This document shows positions 17,529-25,526 of a stretch of DNA of 55,476 nucleotides, piece after piece. A model generated the notes under the pieces. The model was not told the origin of the DNA. It did not search any database and saw nothing but the letters and a program-made list of their open reading frames with translations. Each line of letters opens with the position of its first letter. Position 1 is the first letter of the stretch. This DNA comes from Candidatus Thioglobus sp. (GTDB taxonomy: Bacteria; Pseudomonadota; Gammaproteobacteria; PS1; Pseudothioglobaceae). The position numbers and the translations under genes were made by a program. The DNA lies in assembly GCA_028352435.1 (NCBI GenBank), contig JAOMMB010000005.1, forward strand, positions 1 through 55,476, given 5' to 3'.

Positions 17529-18606
17529 GCTTGAAAAAATTATTGTTGGCCTATCAGGTGGTGTTGACTCATCTGTTGCAACGCTAATGCTATTAGAGCA
17601 AGGCTATAAAGTAGAAGCTTTGTTTATGAAAAACTGGGATGAAGATGACAAGGATGGTCATTGCACTGCTGAGCAAGATCTATCAGATGCACAAAAAGTA
17701 GCTGACAAACTGGGGGTTAAACTTCATAGTATTAATTTTTCAGCTGATTATTGGGATGATGTCTTTGAGCATTTTTTACAAGAGCACAAGAAAGGTCGAA
17801 CACCTAATCCTGATGTTTTATGTAATCAAAAAATAAAATTTAAAGTTTTTCTTGAGTATGCTCTATCACTAGGTGCTGATAAGATAGCAACTGGACACTA
17901 CGCTAGAATTACTCATGATAATAACAGCTACCAGTTAAAAACAGGCCTAGATGATAATAAAGATCAGAGCTACTTCTTGCATCTTTTAAATCAAGAGCAA
18001 TTAAGTAAAAGCTTATTTCCACTGGGCGAGATTAGCAAAACCAAAGTGCGTGAGTTAGCCAGAAAACACGACTTAATCACTGCTGATAAAAAAGACTCAA
18101 CAGGTATTTGCTTCATCGGAGAGCGTAATTTTTCTGAATTTTTACAGACTTATCTACCCAAACAACAAGGCAACATTGTTGATGAGCAGGGAAAATTTAT
18201 CAAACATCATCAAGGTTTGGCTTTTTATACCATTGGCCAAAGAAAAGGTTTGAAAATTGGGGGTGGCTTTAGCGATTCTCCCGCGCCTTGGTTTGTAGCC
18301 GATAAACGCATTGATTCTAATGAAATTTTGGTAGTCCAAGGTGATCATAAGCTTTTGTATCACAATACCCTTACTACTTCGAATTTACATTGGATTGATA
18401 CTCAACCAGAGATACCTTTTAGTTGTGTGGCAAAAATTCGATACCGCCAAGACTCACAAGAATGTAGCGTTGTGAAGTATAGTGATTCACTTAAAGTTAT
18501 TTTTAAAAATCCACAAAGAGCGATCACGCCAGGACAATCTATTGTGTTTTATCAAGAAGATACCTGTTTAGGTGGTGGCATTATTGAGCAAAGAAGCAAT
18601 GAATAA
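17521..18606 (+). CDS. mnmA: tRNA-specific 2-thiouridylase MnmA
   Basis: Thiolates U34 at the wobble position of tRNAs for Lys, Glu and Gln. The TTG at 17521 gives LNKLEKIIVGLSGGVDSSVA, matching the usual N-terminus; another TTG at 17500 would add seven residues. The PP-loop SGGVDS is at 12-17. The catalytic cysteines are in PNPDVLCNQKIKF and STGICFIGERNF. 361 residues is normal. It overlaps phoH by eight bases and hflD by eight bases, so translation of the three is coupled. Confidence 0.95.
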   Translation: MNKLEKIIVGLSGGVDSSVATLMLLEQGYKVEALFMKNWDEDDKDGHCTAEQDLSDAQKVADKLGVKLHSINFSADYWDDVFEHFLQEHKKGRTPNPDVLCNQKIKFKVFLEYALSLGADKIATGHYARITHDNNSYQLKTGLDDNKDQSYFLHLLNQEQLSKSLFPLGEISKTKVRELARKHDLITADKKDSTGICFIGERNFSEFLQTYLPKQQGNIVDEQGKFIKHHQGLAFYTIGQRKGLKIGGGFSDSPAPWFVADKRIDSNEILVVQGDHKLLYHNTLTTSNLHWIDTQPEIPFSCVAKIRYRQDSQECSVVKYSDSLKVIFKNPQRAITPGQSIVFYQEDTCLGGGIIEQRSNE

Positions 18607-19237
18607 ATTAGAAAACCAAACCTTAGCCTTAGCGGGAATCTTACAAAGTGCTGCACTCGTTGATCAACTTGCCTCAAAGGGTGTTTGCCATAGTGAATGC
18701 TCTGGCGCAAGCCTAGGCAGTATTGTTAATACAAGCTCAAACGTGGTTGATATCTTCGACTCTAAAGCTGAGCTATTTGTTGGCATGTCAACTTTAAAAG
18801 CTGTACTTAGTAAAAAGACTAAGTCTATGCAAACCATTACCTTCTACGCTTTATCACTCATCAACCTTGAAAAGAAATTAATGAAAAATCCAGCTTTATT
18901 AGATACAATTACAGCTGAGATTAACACCTTTAATAAACAAACATTCTTTGAAATTACTCATACTAACTCCATTGCGCGTTTAGGTGAACTATACAAATCA
19001 ACCTTAGGCGGGCTAAATCCAAGAATTATGGTTAAAGGTGAGCAGCTGTATTTATCTAATGATCGCACCGCTAATCATATTAGAGCATTGCTATTATCTG
19101 GCATACGAGCAGCATCTCTATGGAAATCCCAAGGTGGAAAGACCTGGCATTTACTCATTAATAAGCGCAAAATATTAAAGACAATAGAGGCAATAGAAAA
19201 ATCTGCTAGCCCATCAGATAATCTGGCACAGTCTTAG
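18599..19237 (+). CDS. hflD: HflD homologue (lysogenisation regulator family)
   Basis: 212 residues from the ATG at 18599. The pattern TLALAGILQSAALVDQLASKG, then a central LINLEKKL helix, and LLLSGIRAASLWKSQGGKTWHLLINKR at the C-terminus match HflD. E. coli HflD is a peripheral inner-membrane protein that promotes degradation of phage lambda CII; its housekeeping role is unclear. mnmA-hflD is the normal gammaproteobacterial pairing. purB, the usual next gene, is replaced by rpsT. Confidence 0.9.
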   Translation: MNKLENQTLALAGILQSAALVDQLASKGVCHSECSGASLGSIVNTSSNVVDIFDSKAELFVGMSTLKAVLSKKTKSMQTITFYALSLINLEKKLMKNPALLDTITAEINTFNKQTFFEITHTNSIARLGELYKSTLGGLNPRIMVKGEQLYLSNDRTANHIRALLLSGIRAASLWKSQGGKTWHLLINKRKILKTIEAIEKSASPSDNLAQS

Positions 19238-19258
19238 TAATTTAATTTTCAATTTCAC

Positions 19259-19287
19259 TAGACTTTTGCTCACTAAGACTTTATAAT
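19259..19287 (+). promoter_or_regulatory. Promoter of rpsT
   Basis: TAGACT (19259-19264), a 17-base spacer and TATAAT (19282-19287) lie in the 84-base gap between hflD and rpsT. Transcription would start near 19294, leaving a leader of about 28 bases. Confidence 0.65.
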
Positions 19288-19321
19288 TACGCCTTTAAAT
19301 ATTTAACTCTTATATAACACG

Positions 19322-19582
19322 ATGGCTAATTCAGCAGGTTCAAAAAAACGCGCAAGACAAGCAACTAAACGCAACAAGCACAATTCTCAAATCCGCGCTA
19401 AAGTTCGTACTTTCATCAAGAAAGTATCTTACGCATTAGATGCTGGTAATAAAGAAGAAGCACAGGGTGGTTATGTTGCTATGCAAAAAATGATTGATCA
19501 ATCAGTTAGCAAAGGCCTTATGCATAAGAACCAAGCAGCTAGAAAGAAAGCTCGTATTAATGTACAAATCAAAGCTCTGTAA
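19322..19582 (+). CDS. rpsT: 30S ribosomal protein S20
   Basis: 86 residues, very basic, ANSAGSKKRARQATKRNKHNSQIRAKVRT at the start: unmistakable S20, a three-helix bundle binding 16S rRNA helices 9 and 44. It has its own promoter and is followed by a strong terminator. Its 3' end from about 19536 is repeated in decayed form 6 kb downstream at 25527, marking the borders of an inserted island. Confidence 0.98.
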   Translation: MANSAGSKKRARQATKRNKHNSQIRAKVRTFIKKVSYALDAGNKEEAQGGYVAMQKMIDQSVSKGLMHKNQAARKKARINVQIKAL

Positions 19583-19662
19583 ATAATAATTTAACATTGC
19601 TATAATGAAGCCCTCAATTGAGGGCTTTTTTAATGCGTAAACAAAAATGATTAATGATAACG
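19536..19662 (+). repeat. Left flank repeat: rpsT tail, terminator, first codons
   Basis: The segment covers the last codons of rpsT, TAA, a GCTATAAT motif, a terminator hairpin, AATGC, and ATGATTAATGATAACG encoding MINDN. A second copy is at 25527-25649. Hand alignment from 19570 gives about 74 matches in 93 columns with one gap; similarity is weaker but recognisable upstream to CAGC. The intact rpsT end is in this copy. Confidence 0.85.
19607..19632 (+). terminator. Intrinsic terminator after rpsT
   Basis: AAGCCCTC (19608-19615) pairs with GAGGGCTT (19620-19627) and six T residues follow the stem's GGGC. A TATAAT motif lies just before it (19601-19606) and is kept in the second repeat copy, so a promoter whose transcript begins with this hairpin is also possible. 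Confidence 0.85.
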
Positions 19663-19886
19663 CTAGATCGATCAATCGACTCAATCCAGAAAAACTATTA
19701 CTGACCAAATGGACTGCATTAAATCCAGAAAATAAAGAACTACACTTTATTGTCACTAAGTTATTACGTAATGATAATGAAAAAATTATTGGCTGTAAGC
19801 TTGAAGCGGTGATCAATAAAAATAGTTATGAAATCGACTGGCGAGATCTCAAAGACTCATCAACCTGGATAACTGGCTGGAATTAA
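19647..19886 (+). CDS. Small TIGR02450-family protein
   Basis: 79 residues. The core NRLNPEKLLLTKWTALNPENKELHFIVTK and the tryptophans near the C-terminus (WRDLKDSSTWITGW) match the small tryptophan-rich TIGR02450 family, of unknown function and often found near photolyase and LitR-type genes. The first residues MINDN are identical to the start of the smr product at 25634, within the duplicated flank, so the initiation region appears to have been borrowed from smr. It is the leftmost island gene and convergent with the DUF6279 gene. Confidence 0.75.
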   Translation: MINDNARSINRLNPEKLLLTKWTALNPENKELHFIVTKLLRNDNEKIIGCKLEAVINKNSYEIDWRDLKDSSTWITGWN

Positions 19887-19906
19887 CCATCAACTAAGCT
19901 TTCCGG

Positions 19907-20794
19907 TTATCGATTTTCTTTCAACTCCGTAAAAATCTGAATATAGTCATCTGCCTTGTTGGTGAAATGCTGTTTTTGATCCGGTGTAGAAATATGTATT
20001 AACTTTACAGTCAACAAGCCTATTGCCTGTATATTTTTATTACGTATATCGGCTAATATATTAATTCGCTCGACATTAAACTGATTAAAAAAGATATTTA
20101 GTTGATCTGATTTAACTTCGATAGTATCTTCAGCTTTTAAAATCTCTTGGATATTTTCCTGCCAATACTTTCTAAGCTTTAATCTGAGATGTGCACTGCT
20201 ATAAATCATAGTTGCAGTTTTTTGTATCTCATTTTTTTGCTGCTTAGTTAAATCCCCTAACCAGCTTTCAAAATTATCCAGTAATCTCTCTTTAAATTCT
20301 TCAGCAATCTCATCTTTATCTAGATCAACATTTTCCTTATAAAATTTATCATTCTTTTTATTAATACTTACAAACAATTCTTCAAGCTGGCTATTATTTA
20401 GTAATGGTAATAAAACTACCATTTCTTCATTTAATTTTTCAGCTAGTAACTGCCATAATGACTCTATAGTGACAATAGTATGAGAAACTTGCTCTTCGGT
20501 TAAGTCAAGACCAAAGTCGCGCTTAAGACCTCTTAACAGGTCAGCATATTGAATGAGCTGAGTATTACGATGCCAATTTATGAGACTCATGGTTTGTTGC
20601 TCTACACGCTTTTCTAAAATACCATCCAACGACACCATACCCTCAACATAAGTCGGAATTATGTATTCAAGATTATTGTAGGTAAACTTAAAGGTGCAGG
20701 CGCTACTAAATACTATGAGAGAAGCTATAAAAATAAATTTTGAATAATATTTAATCAAAACTAACTTCTCTTTATTTGCATTCAATTCGTGCAA
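19907..20794 (-). CDS. DUF6279-type lipoprotein
   Basis: 295 residues. A hydrophobic segment at about 17-32 ends in SSACTFKFTYNNLEYIIP; the lipid-attachment cysteine would be about residue 33, preceded by an unusually long N-terminus, so the true start may be an internal codon. The block TYNNLEYIIPTYVEGMVSLDG and LINWHRNTQLIQYADLLRGL match DUF6279 lipoproteins, predicted helical periplasmic proteins of unknown function. The 5' end overlaps folE by 23 bases, so it is the last gene of the merR-gpx-folE operon. Confidence 0.7.
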   Translation of the reverse strand: MHELNANKEKLVLIKYYSKFIFIASLIVFSSACTFKFTYNNLEYIIPTYVEGMVSLDGILEKRVEQQTMSLINWHRNTQLIQYADLLRGLKRDFGLDLTEEQVSHTIVTIESLWQLLAEKLNEEMVVLLPLLNNSQLEELFVSINKKNDKFYKENVDLDKDEIAEEFKERLLDNFESWLGDLTKQQKNEIQKTATMIYSSAHLRLKLRKYWQENIQEILKAEDTIEVKSDQLNIFFNQFNVERINILADIRNKNIQAIGLLTVKLIHISTPDQKQHFTNKADDYIQIFTELKENR

Positions 20795-21452
20795 GTGACA
20801 TAAATTCAGTACGGGTTATTGGATCCTTTTTAAATGATCCACCTAGTTTGCTTGTTATGGTGCTAGAGCCAATATCTTCAACACCACGTGACTTGACACA
20901 AAAATGTTGTGCATCTATTAAAACTGCAATATGCTCTGTTTGTAATATATAAGACAATGTGTGCCAAATTTGCTCTGTCAGACGTTCTTGTATTTGTGGT
21001 CTTTTACAAAAGTATTCAACTATACGATTCATTTTTGATAATCCTAATACCTTTTTATGTGGAATATAACCAACAGTAGCAAGCCCATCAATTACAACAA
21101 AGTGATGCTCACAATTAGATTGTGCATTAATACCACGCTCTACAATCATTTCATCGTATTGCATCTTGTTCAATACCGCTGTGCATTTTGGAAATGCTTC
21201 GTAGTCCAAACCCCAAAATATTTCATTGACATACATCTTTGCAACTCTTTTAGGTGTGTCGATTAAACTATCATCTGTTAAATCCAAACCTAATGTTTTC
21301 ATTATGTTGGTGAAATCAGCTTCAATGCTATCAATTTTTTCAGTTCTTGAAAGGTTCATTTCTTCAATAGGTGTTTCTACTCCCTGCTTGACTAAATGCT
21401 TATGTATTTCTAAACCAAGAAATGGGTCTGTTTTTGTCTTGTTATATGACAT
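20772..21452 (-). CDS. folE: GTP cyclohydrolase I
   Basis: Converts GTP to 7,8-dihydroneopterin triphosphate, the entry to folate and pterin synthesis. 226 residues, as in E. coli. Zinc and catalytic residues are visible in NCEHHFVVIDG and in HFCVKSRGVEDIGS. GYIPHKKVLGLSKMNRIV is the conserved substrate block. In light-response clusters folE is thought to supply the folate antenna of photolyases or pterins; the operon here (merR-gpx-folE-DUF6279) fits such a cluster. It may therefore be an accessory copy; another folE or folE2 elsewhere would test that. Confidence 0.96.
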   Translation of the reverse strand: MSYNKTKTDPFLGLEIHKHLVKQGVETPIEEMNLSRTEKIDSIEADFTNIMKTLGLDLTDDSLIDTPKRVAKMYVNEIFWGLDYEAFPKCTAVLNKMQYDEMIVERGINAQSNCEHHFVVIDGLATVGYIPHKKVLGLSKMNRIVEYFCKRPQIQERLTEQIWHTLSYILQTEHIAVLIDAQHFCVKSRGVEDIGSSTITSKLGGSFKKDPITRTEFMSLARIECK

Positions 21453-21472
21453 ATTTAGTTTGAAGTAAAGGG

Positions 21473-22024
21473 TTAAAGCTTTACTTTCTTTAGCTCCTTC
21501 TTAATTACACTAATAACTTGTTCATCCATTGGATCAATTGAACTTCTGTAACTCTTAACAAATTCACCGTCACCGCCTATTAAGTACTTATGAAAATTCC
21601 ATTGTGGATAAACTCCTGAAACCTTGGCCAGTTTTTTATACAATGGATCAGCATTTTGCTTGGTTACTCGCGTCTTACTAAACATTGGGAAATCAACGCC
21701 ATAAGTCATCTCACAAAAAGCCTTGATTTGTTTTTCAGTACCAGGCTCCTGGTTTCCAAAATCATTTGAAGGAAAGCCTAATACCACTAACCCACTTTCC
21801 TTGTATTGTTTATATAGCTTCTCAAGGGAATCGTATTGCTCTGTATAAGCACATCTACTGGCTGTATTCACTACAAGCAGAACCTTTCCTTGATACTCTT
21901 CACATAGATTTACCTGTTCACTTTTATTTAAAGTTTTGACATTAAAATCAAGTAACTCCGAACATACTTTTGCATTCACTTGTAAATTGAATAACAATAC
22001 TGCTACTAATAAAATAATTTTCAT
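21473..22024 (-). CDS. Secreted glutathione peroxidase-family protein
   Basis: 183 residues with an N-terminal signal peptide (MKIILLVAVLLFNLQVNA). The thioredoxin fold of the Gpx family is clear: LLVVNTASRCAYTEQYDSLEKLYKQY with peroxidatic C58 (not selenocysteine), then FPSNDFGNQEPG and WNFHKYLI, which hold the catalytic Gln and Trp. It should reduce hydroperoxides in the periplasm, probably using thioredoxin-like donors. It lies 32 bases after the MerR regulator and 20 before folE, pointing to photo-oxidative protection. Confidence 0.92.
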   Translation of the reverse strand: MKIILLVAVLLFNLQVNAKVCSELLDFNVKTLNKSEQVNLCEEYQGKVLLVVNTASRCAYTEQYDSLEKLYKQYKESGLVVLGFPSNDFGNQEPGTEKQIKAFCEMTYGVDFPMFSKTRVTKQNADPLYKKLAKVSGVYPQWNFHKYLIGGDGEFVKSYRSSIDPMDEQVISVIKKELKKVKL

Positions 22025-22056
22025 TTATGCCTCATAATTAATTAATATCACCCGCA

Positions 22057-22920
22057 TTAAAGCGGCACTTGATCGAAAGAAGTAATTTTTTTAACGCCAG
22101 ATGGTAAGTTACGCATACGTTTTATACCCTCGCCTCCAGACCATAAATCTACATTTTTTGGAATAGATTCGCGTAATTCAACTAAATGACTATGAATATT
22201 TTTATACTGATAGGCGCCACTGAATGTTATTCCTAATATATCAACATTTAGACGATCAACTGCCAAAATAATTTGATCCATTGGCACTTCACCACCAAGG
22301 TTGATGACGTTAACACCTCGATCTGCGAGCAAAGCGGAGAACATTAATAAGCTAAGCGTATGCTCTTCACCAGGCAAGGTTGCAAGTAAAACACAAGGTT
22401 TAGTTGAAACTTTTTGCATTAAAGAAATCTTATTATTAATAAAACGTGTTAGCACCTCAGATAGCATTCTTTCTTCAAAAATTTGTAATTGCCCTTTTGC
22501 CCAGCGCTCACCAACCGTCTGTAATAGCGGTGTTACAGTCTGTGTAATGAATGTCTGCATATCTTGTTGCTGATAAATTTTAGATAGAGCTTCTTCCAAT
22601 TCAGTGGCATCGCTAGTTTGCAAGATATTTAACAAATTCTCTATTAAGCCACTGATTGATGAATTTGAATAAAGACTAGCCTCCAATAAACCAAGGTCAG
22701 AATCATTCAATGCTACAACTTTTCCAGGTCGAAAACCTTGATCAAGCAAGCGCCGAATGCATTGAAGACGGATTAACTGATCTTCAGGATAAGTACGCTC
22801 TCCCTTATTGTTACGAAGTGGTTCCGGAAAGCCGTAGCGACGCTCCCAGATACGTAACGTATCACGGGCTATTCCACTATCACGCTCAACGGTACCAATA
22901 GATAAACACTTAAAACTCAT
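22057..22920 (-). CDS. MerR-family regulator with cobalamin-binding domain (LitR/CarH-like)
   Basis: 287 residues. An N-terminal MerR winged helix (SIGTVERDSGIARDTLRIWERRYGF, about 5-70) is followed by a helical bundle and a B12-binding Rossmann domain. CarH/LitR photoreceptors hold adenosylcobalamin with W-x9-EH and E-x-H-x-x-G. Here W140 and E150 are kept but the His is R151, and the second motif is E185-x-H187-x-x-S190: the lower-ligand His is present and the Gly replaced by Ser. A cofactor role is likely, but its light chemistry may differ. It heads a four-gene operon and is divergent from the CIA30 operon across 142 bases containing two dyads. Confidence 0.9.
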   Translation of the reverse strand: MSFKCLSIGTVERDSGIARDTLRIWERRYGFPEPLRNNKGERTYPEDQLIRLQCIRRLLDQGFRPGKVVALNDSDLGLLEASLYSNSSISGLIENLLNILQTSDATELEEALSKIYQQQDMQTFITQTVTPLLQTVGERWAKGQLQIFEERMLSEVLTRFINNKISLMQKVSTKPCVLLATLPGEEHTLSLLMFSALLADRGVNVINLGGEVPMDQIILAVDRLNVDILGITFSGAYQYKNIHSHLVELRESIPKNVDLWSGGEGIKRMRNLPSGVKKITSFDQVPL

Positions 22921-22966
22921 AAATTGACTGTGTCTTATATTAACAATAAATCAAATTATAATACTA

Positions 22967-22981
22967 TTTGTCCTAGACAAA
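22967..22981. promoter_or_regulatory. Perfect dyad TTTGTC-CTA-GACAAA, candidate MerR-regulator operator
   Basis: Six-base perfect arms with a three-base centre lie midway between divergent merR and CIA30. The right arm overlaps the -35 (TAGACA) of the rightward promoter. On the other strand it falls in the spacer upstream of a TATAAT at 22957-22962 region. One bound dimer could therefore control both operons. Confidence 0.6.
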
Positions 22982-23014
22982 AATAAAAATATCCATATAA
23001 TAAGTACATGGATA
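22974..23014 (+). promoter_or_regulatory. Rightward island promoter with second dyad
   Basis: TAGACA (22974-22979), a 16-base spacer and TATAAT (22996-23001) form a good promoter for the CIA30-SDR-DUF3429-flavin reductase operon. A second dyad, TATCCAT (22990-22996) and ATGGATA (23008-23014), brackets the -10 box, a position suited to repression. Confidence 0.6.
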
Positions 23015-23062
23015 ACTAAATTTAAATAGACAACACTAACTTACAAAATAAAACTACTATTT

Positions 23063-23692
23063 ATGATATTACAAATATTCGCCCGGAGTCTTCAACTACC
23101 TAAATTGATTAAGAACCTTCTATTGAGTACTATAATTTTCGCTAGTGGTATAAACAATAATGCAGTCGCTAAAAATATGAACCTTACCGTTATAGATAAC
23201 CGAAACAATAATAATCTAACTTCTAACCTTGGTACAAAATGGCAATTGGTAACGGATACTATCATGGGTGGACTTTCTCAAGGGCAACTATCTTTAGATG
23301 AGTACAAAGGTAAAAATTGCTTACGTATGCGTGGTAATGTAACAACAGATAATAATGGGGGCTTTGTTCAGATAGTACTACCCTTATCTAAAAATAATAC
23401 TTTTAACGCTTCAGACTATTCTGGTGTTGAATTAGAAGTTGCAGGCAATGATGAAATTTACAATATACACTTTAGAACGAATGAGTTATGGTTTCCATGG
23501 CAATCATATCGCTATAGTTTTAAAGCAGAAAGTGCCTGGAAAAAATATCGCATTCCTTTTAAAGAATTAGACAAATATAAAACTTTTAATGAGTTTGCTC
23601 AGGACAAAATTAAGCGTATTGGTCTGGTGGCAATAGGACGTGAATTTCAAGCAGACTTATGTTTAGCAGATATTAGGTTTTACAATGACTAA
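23063..23692 (+). CDS. Secreted CIA30-domain protein
   Basis: 209 residues with a hydrophobic N-terminal segment (about 17-36), then a CIA30/galactose-binding-like beta domain: WQLVTDTIMGGLSQG, LRMRGNVTTDNNGGFVQI, YSGVELEVAGNDEIYNIHFRT, WKKYRIPF and KRIGLVAIGR. The family is named for a mitochondrial complex I assembly factor; bacterial members in light-response clusters have no assigned reaction. First gene of the rightward island operon, overlapping the SDR gene by eight bases. Confidence 0.8.
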   Translation: MILQIFARSLQLPKLIKNLLLSTIIFASGINNNAVAKNMNLTVIDNRNNNNLTSNLGTKWQLVTDTIMGGLSQGQLSLDEYKGKNCLRMRGNVTTDNNGGFVQIVLPLSKNNTFNASDYSGVELEVAGNDEIYNIHFRTNELWFPWQSYRYSFKAESAWKKYRIPFKELDKYKTFNEFAQDKIKRIGLVAIGREFQADLCLADIRFYND

Positions 23693-24434
23693 GTCTGTAG
23701 CAATTGTTATTGGTGCTGGAAGTGGTCTCGGTAGTGCAATGATTGGTCAGTGGCAAAAAGATAGCGCTATTGGGCAAGTTTTTGCCATTAGTAGAGGGCA
23801 AATATCTAGCCAAGAGCGAATCCTGTCATCATCTGTTCATAATATACAATGTGATTATAGCGAAGCGTCAATTATCAAAGCCTGTGAAATGATTAAGCTA
23901 CTAATAAAGCAAAACCAGTTAGGAACGATAAGTCGTATTTGTATTTGCAATGGTGTTTTACATAACAACTCTATTTGGCCAGAAAAACGTATAGAGGAGC
24001 TAAATACTAGTAACCTTTTGGAGGTTTTCAGCATTAATAGCGTAATCCCCATACTCTGGTTAAAATCACTAATTGACTTAGTTAAATCAAAAGATAATTG
24101 TATTATTACGGTATTTAATGCAAGGATTGGAAGTATCGGAGATAACCACTCTGGTGGATGGTATAGCTATCGCGCGTCAAAAGCAGCATTAAACATGCTA
24201 TTGAAAACTGCTGCCATCGAATATGCCAGACGAGCTAAAAATGTAAAACTTATATCCTTTCACCCTGGAACCACCGATACAGAATTAACCAAACCCTTTC
24301 AAGGATCAGTAAAAAAAGAAAATCTATTTACACCTGAATTTGTTGCAGAACACCTTTCAAAAATTATGAATCAACAAGATATAGATGGTGAATTATCATT
24401 TATTGACTGGGAGAATAAAGCCATTGTTTGGTAA
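23685..24434 (+). CDS. Short-chain dehydrogenase/reductase (C-factor-like)
   Basis: 249 residues. The nucleotide-binding motif GAGSGLG is at about 10-16, an NNx-like CNG at about 87, and the catalytic pair Y162 and K166 lies in YSYRASKAAL. PGTTDTELTKPFQ and VAEHLSKIM at the C-terminus resemble CsgA/C-factor SDRs. NAD(P)-dependent; the substrate is unknown. SDRs of this group recur beside photolyase and LitR-type regulators. The start overlaps CIA30 and the end overlaps the DUF3429 gene, so the operon is tightly coupled. Confidence 0.88.
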   Translation: MTKSVAIVIGAGSGLGSAMIGQWQKDSAIGQVFAISRGQISSQERILSSSVHNIQCDYSEASIIKACEMIKLLIKQNQLGTISRICICNGVLHNNSIWPEKRIEELNTSNLLEVFSINSVIPILWLKSLIDLVKSKDNCIITVFNARIGSIGDNHSGGWYSYRASKAALNMLLKTAAIEYARRAKNVKLISFHPGTTDTELTKPFQGSVKKENLFTPEFVAEHLSKIMNQQDIDGELSFIDWENKAIVW

Positions 24435-24861
24435 GGAACAAATAGCAAAATTGCTTGGTTATTCTGGACTGATTCCATTTATTGTATTTACGATTGGTAG
24501 TTGGATACAAATACCAATGGTATCTGATAGTCCCTATATTCTAATTACTTATTCAGCCGTAATATTATCTTTTATGGGTGCCATCCATTGGGGTATAGCT
24601 ATGTCAAACCCTAAAGAAGACAATTTCCGATATTTTATTATCAGTGTCATGCCTGCACTAATTGCATGGGCATCCCTTTTAGTGCCTGAAAGTTATGCAA
24701 TCATTCTATTGGTAATCGGTTTTATCGCACTCATCATGTATGATTGGGCTGTAGAAAAGTCATTAAGACTTCCTTCTTGGTATTTACCCATGAGAAAAAA
24801 GTTAACGACTGTCGTCATCCTATGCTTATGTATGACTCAACTATCATTCGTAATTCATTAA
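24424..24861 (+). CDS. DUF3429 membrane protein
   Basis: About 145 residues from a TTG at 24424 (LFGKEQIAKLLGYSGLIPF), chosen because longer starts run deep into the SDR gene. Four or five membrane helices; the LLGYSGLIPFI start, FMGAIHWGIAM and ISVMPALIAWASLL blocks match DUF3429, a family of inner-membrane proteins of unknown function common in photolyase/LitR clusters. It overlaps the SDR gene by 11 bases. Confidence 0.78.
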   Translation: MFGKEQIAKLLGYSGLIPFIVFTIGSWIQIPMVSDSPYILITYSAVILSFMGAIHWGIAMSNPKEDNFRYFIISVMPALIAWASLLVPESYAIILLVIGFIALIMYDWAVEKSLRLPSWYLPMRKKLTTVVILCLCMTQLSFVIH

Positions 24862-24873
24862 ATTGGACTATTT

Positions 24874-25518
24874 ATGCAGCTAAAAACAAAACAGATTGAA
24901 GCCTTAGATGATCGATATCGAGCATTATTTATAAATGCATTGAGTGGCTTCAAAAGTGCCAATATGATTGCTAGCTGTGATCAAAAGAAAAATACTAACA
25001 TTGCCATCTTTACTTCTGTTTTTCATATCGGCTCAAATCCGCCATTGTTAGGCATGATATCTCGACCACACTCAGTTTCCAGAGATACTTTGGAAAATAT
25101 ACTAGAAACTCAACATTACACAATCAACCATGCTAATGAATCAATCTGCGAAAAGGCACATCAAACATCTGCTCGATATGATAAAAAAACATCAGAATTT
25201 AAAGCAACAGGTTTAAGCGAAGAATGGCATGATAACTTCCCTGCACCTTTTGTAAAGGAAAGCCGAATTCAATTAGGCATGGAGCTAAGAGAGCATCATC
25301 AACTAGCGTCTAATAACACCATTATAATTATTGGTGAGATAACTTATATCAATATCAAAGATGACATTGTTCATCAGGATGGATATGTCGATATAGAAAA
25401 ATCTGGTAGTATTGCTGTGAGTAGCATTGATAGCTATCATCGTACTGATCTCATTACCCAGCTCAGCTATGCTAAACCAGAAAAGCTATCTGAACAGATT
25501 AATCATCGTAAGAAATAA
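24874..25518 (+). CDS. Flavin reductase-like FMN-binding protein
   Basis: 214 residues. The split-barrel flavin reductase domain is suggested by NALSGFKSANMIASCDQKKNTNIAIFTSVFHIGSNPPLLGMISRP, followed by the typical SRDTLENIL and HYTINH blocks. Members bind FMN and may reduce flavin or act on unknown substrates; in light-response islands the role is undetermined. It starts 12 bases after the DUF3429 gene and is the last gene of the rightward operon, ending eight bases before the right flank repeat. Confidence 0.75.
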   Translation: MQLKTKQIEALDDRYRALFINALSGFKSANMIASCDQKKNTNIAIFTSVFHIGSNPPLLGMISRPHSVSRDTLENILETQHYTINHANESICEKAHQTSARYDKKTSEFKATGLSEEWHDNFPAPFVKESRIQLGMELREHHQLASNNTIIIIGEITYINIKDDIVHQDGYVDIEKSGSIAVSSIDSYHRTDLITQLSYAKPEKLSEQINHRKK

Positions 25519-25526
25519 CTGGCCAT

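Larger units (their letters stand above)
19663..25526. other. Inserted light/oxidative-stress-type island
   Basis: A 5.9-kb block of nine genes lies between two copies of the rpsT tail/terminator/smr start. It contains a MerR-cobalamin regulator with peroxidase, folE and DUF6279 genes, divergent from CIA30, SDR, DUF3429 and flavin-reductase genes, plus TIGR02450. These families recur together in LitR/CarH/PplR-type light-response clusters. No integrase, transposase or photolyase is seen. The arrangement suggests acquisition as a unit; mechanism is unresolved (recombination, or an element that used the 3' end of rpsT). Confidence 0.7.
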
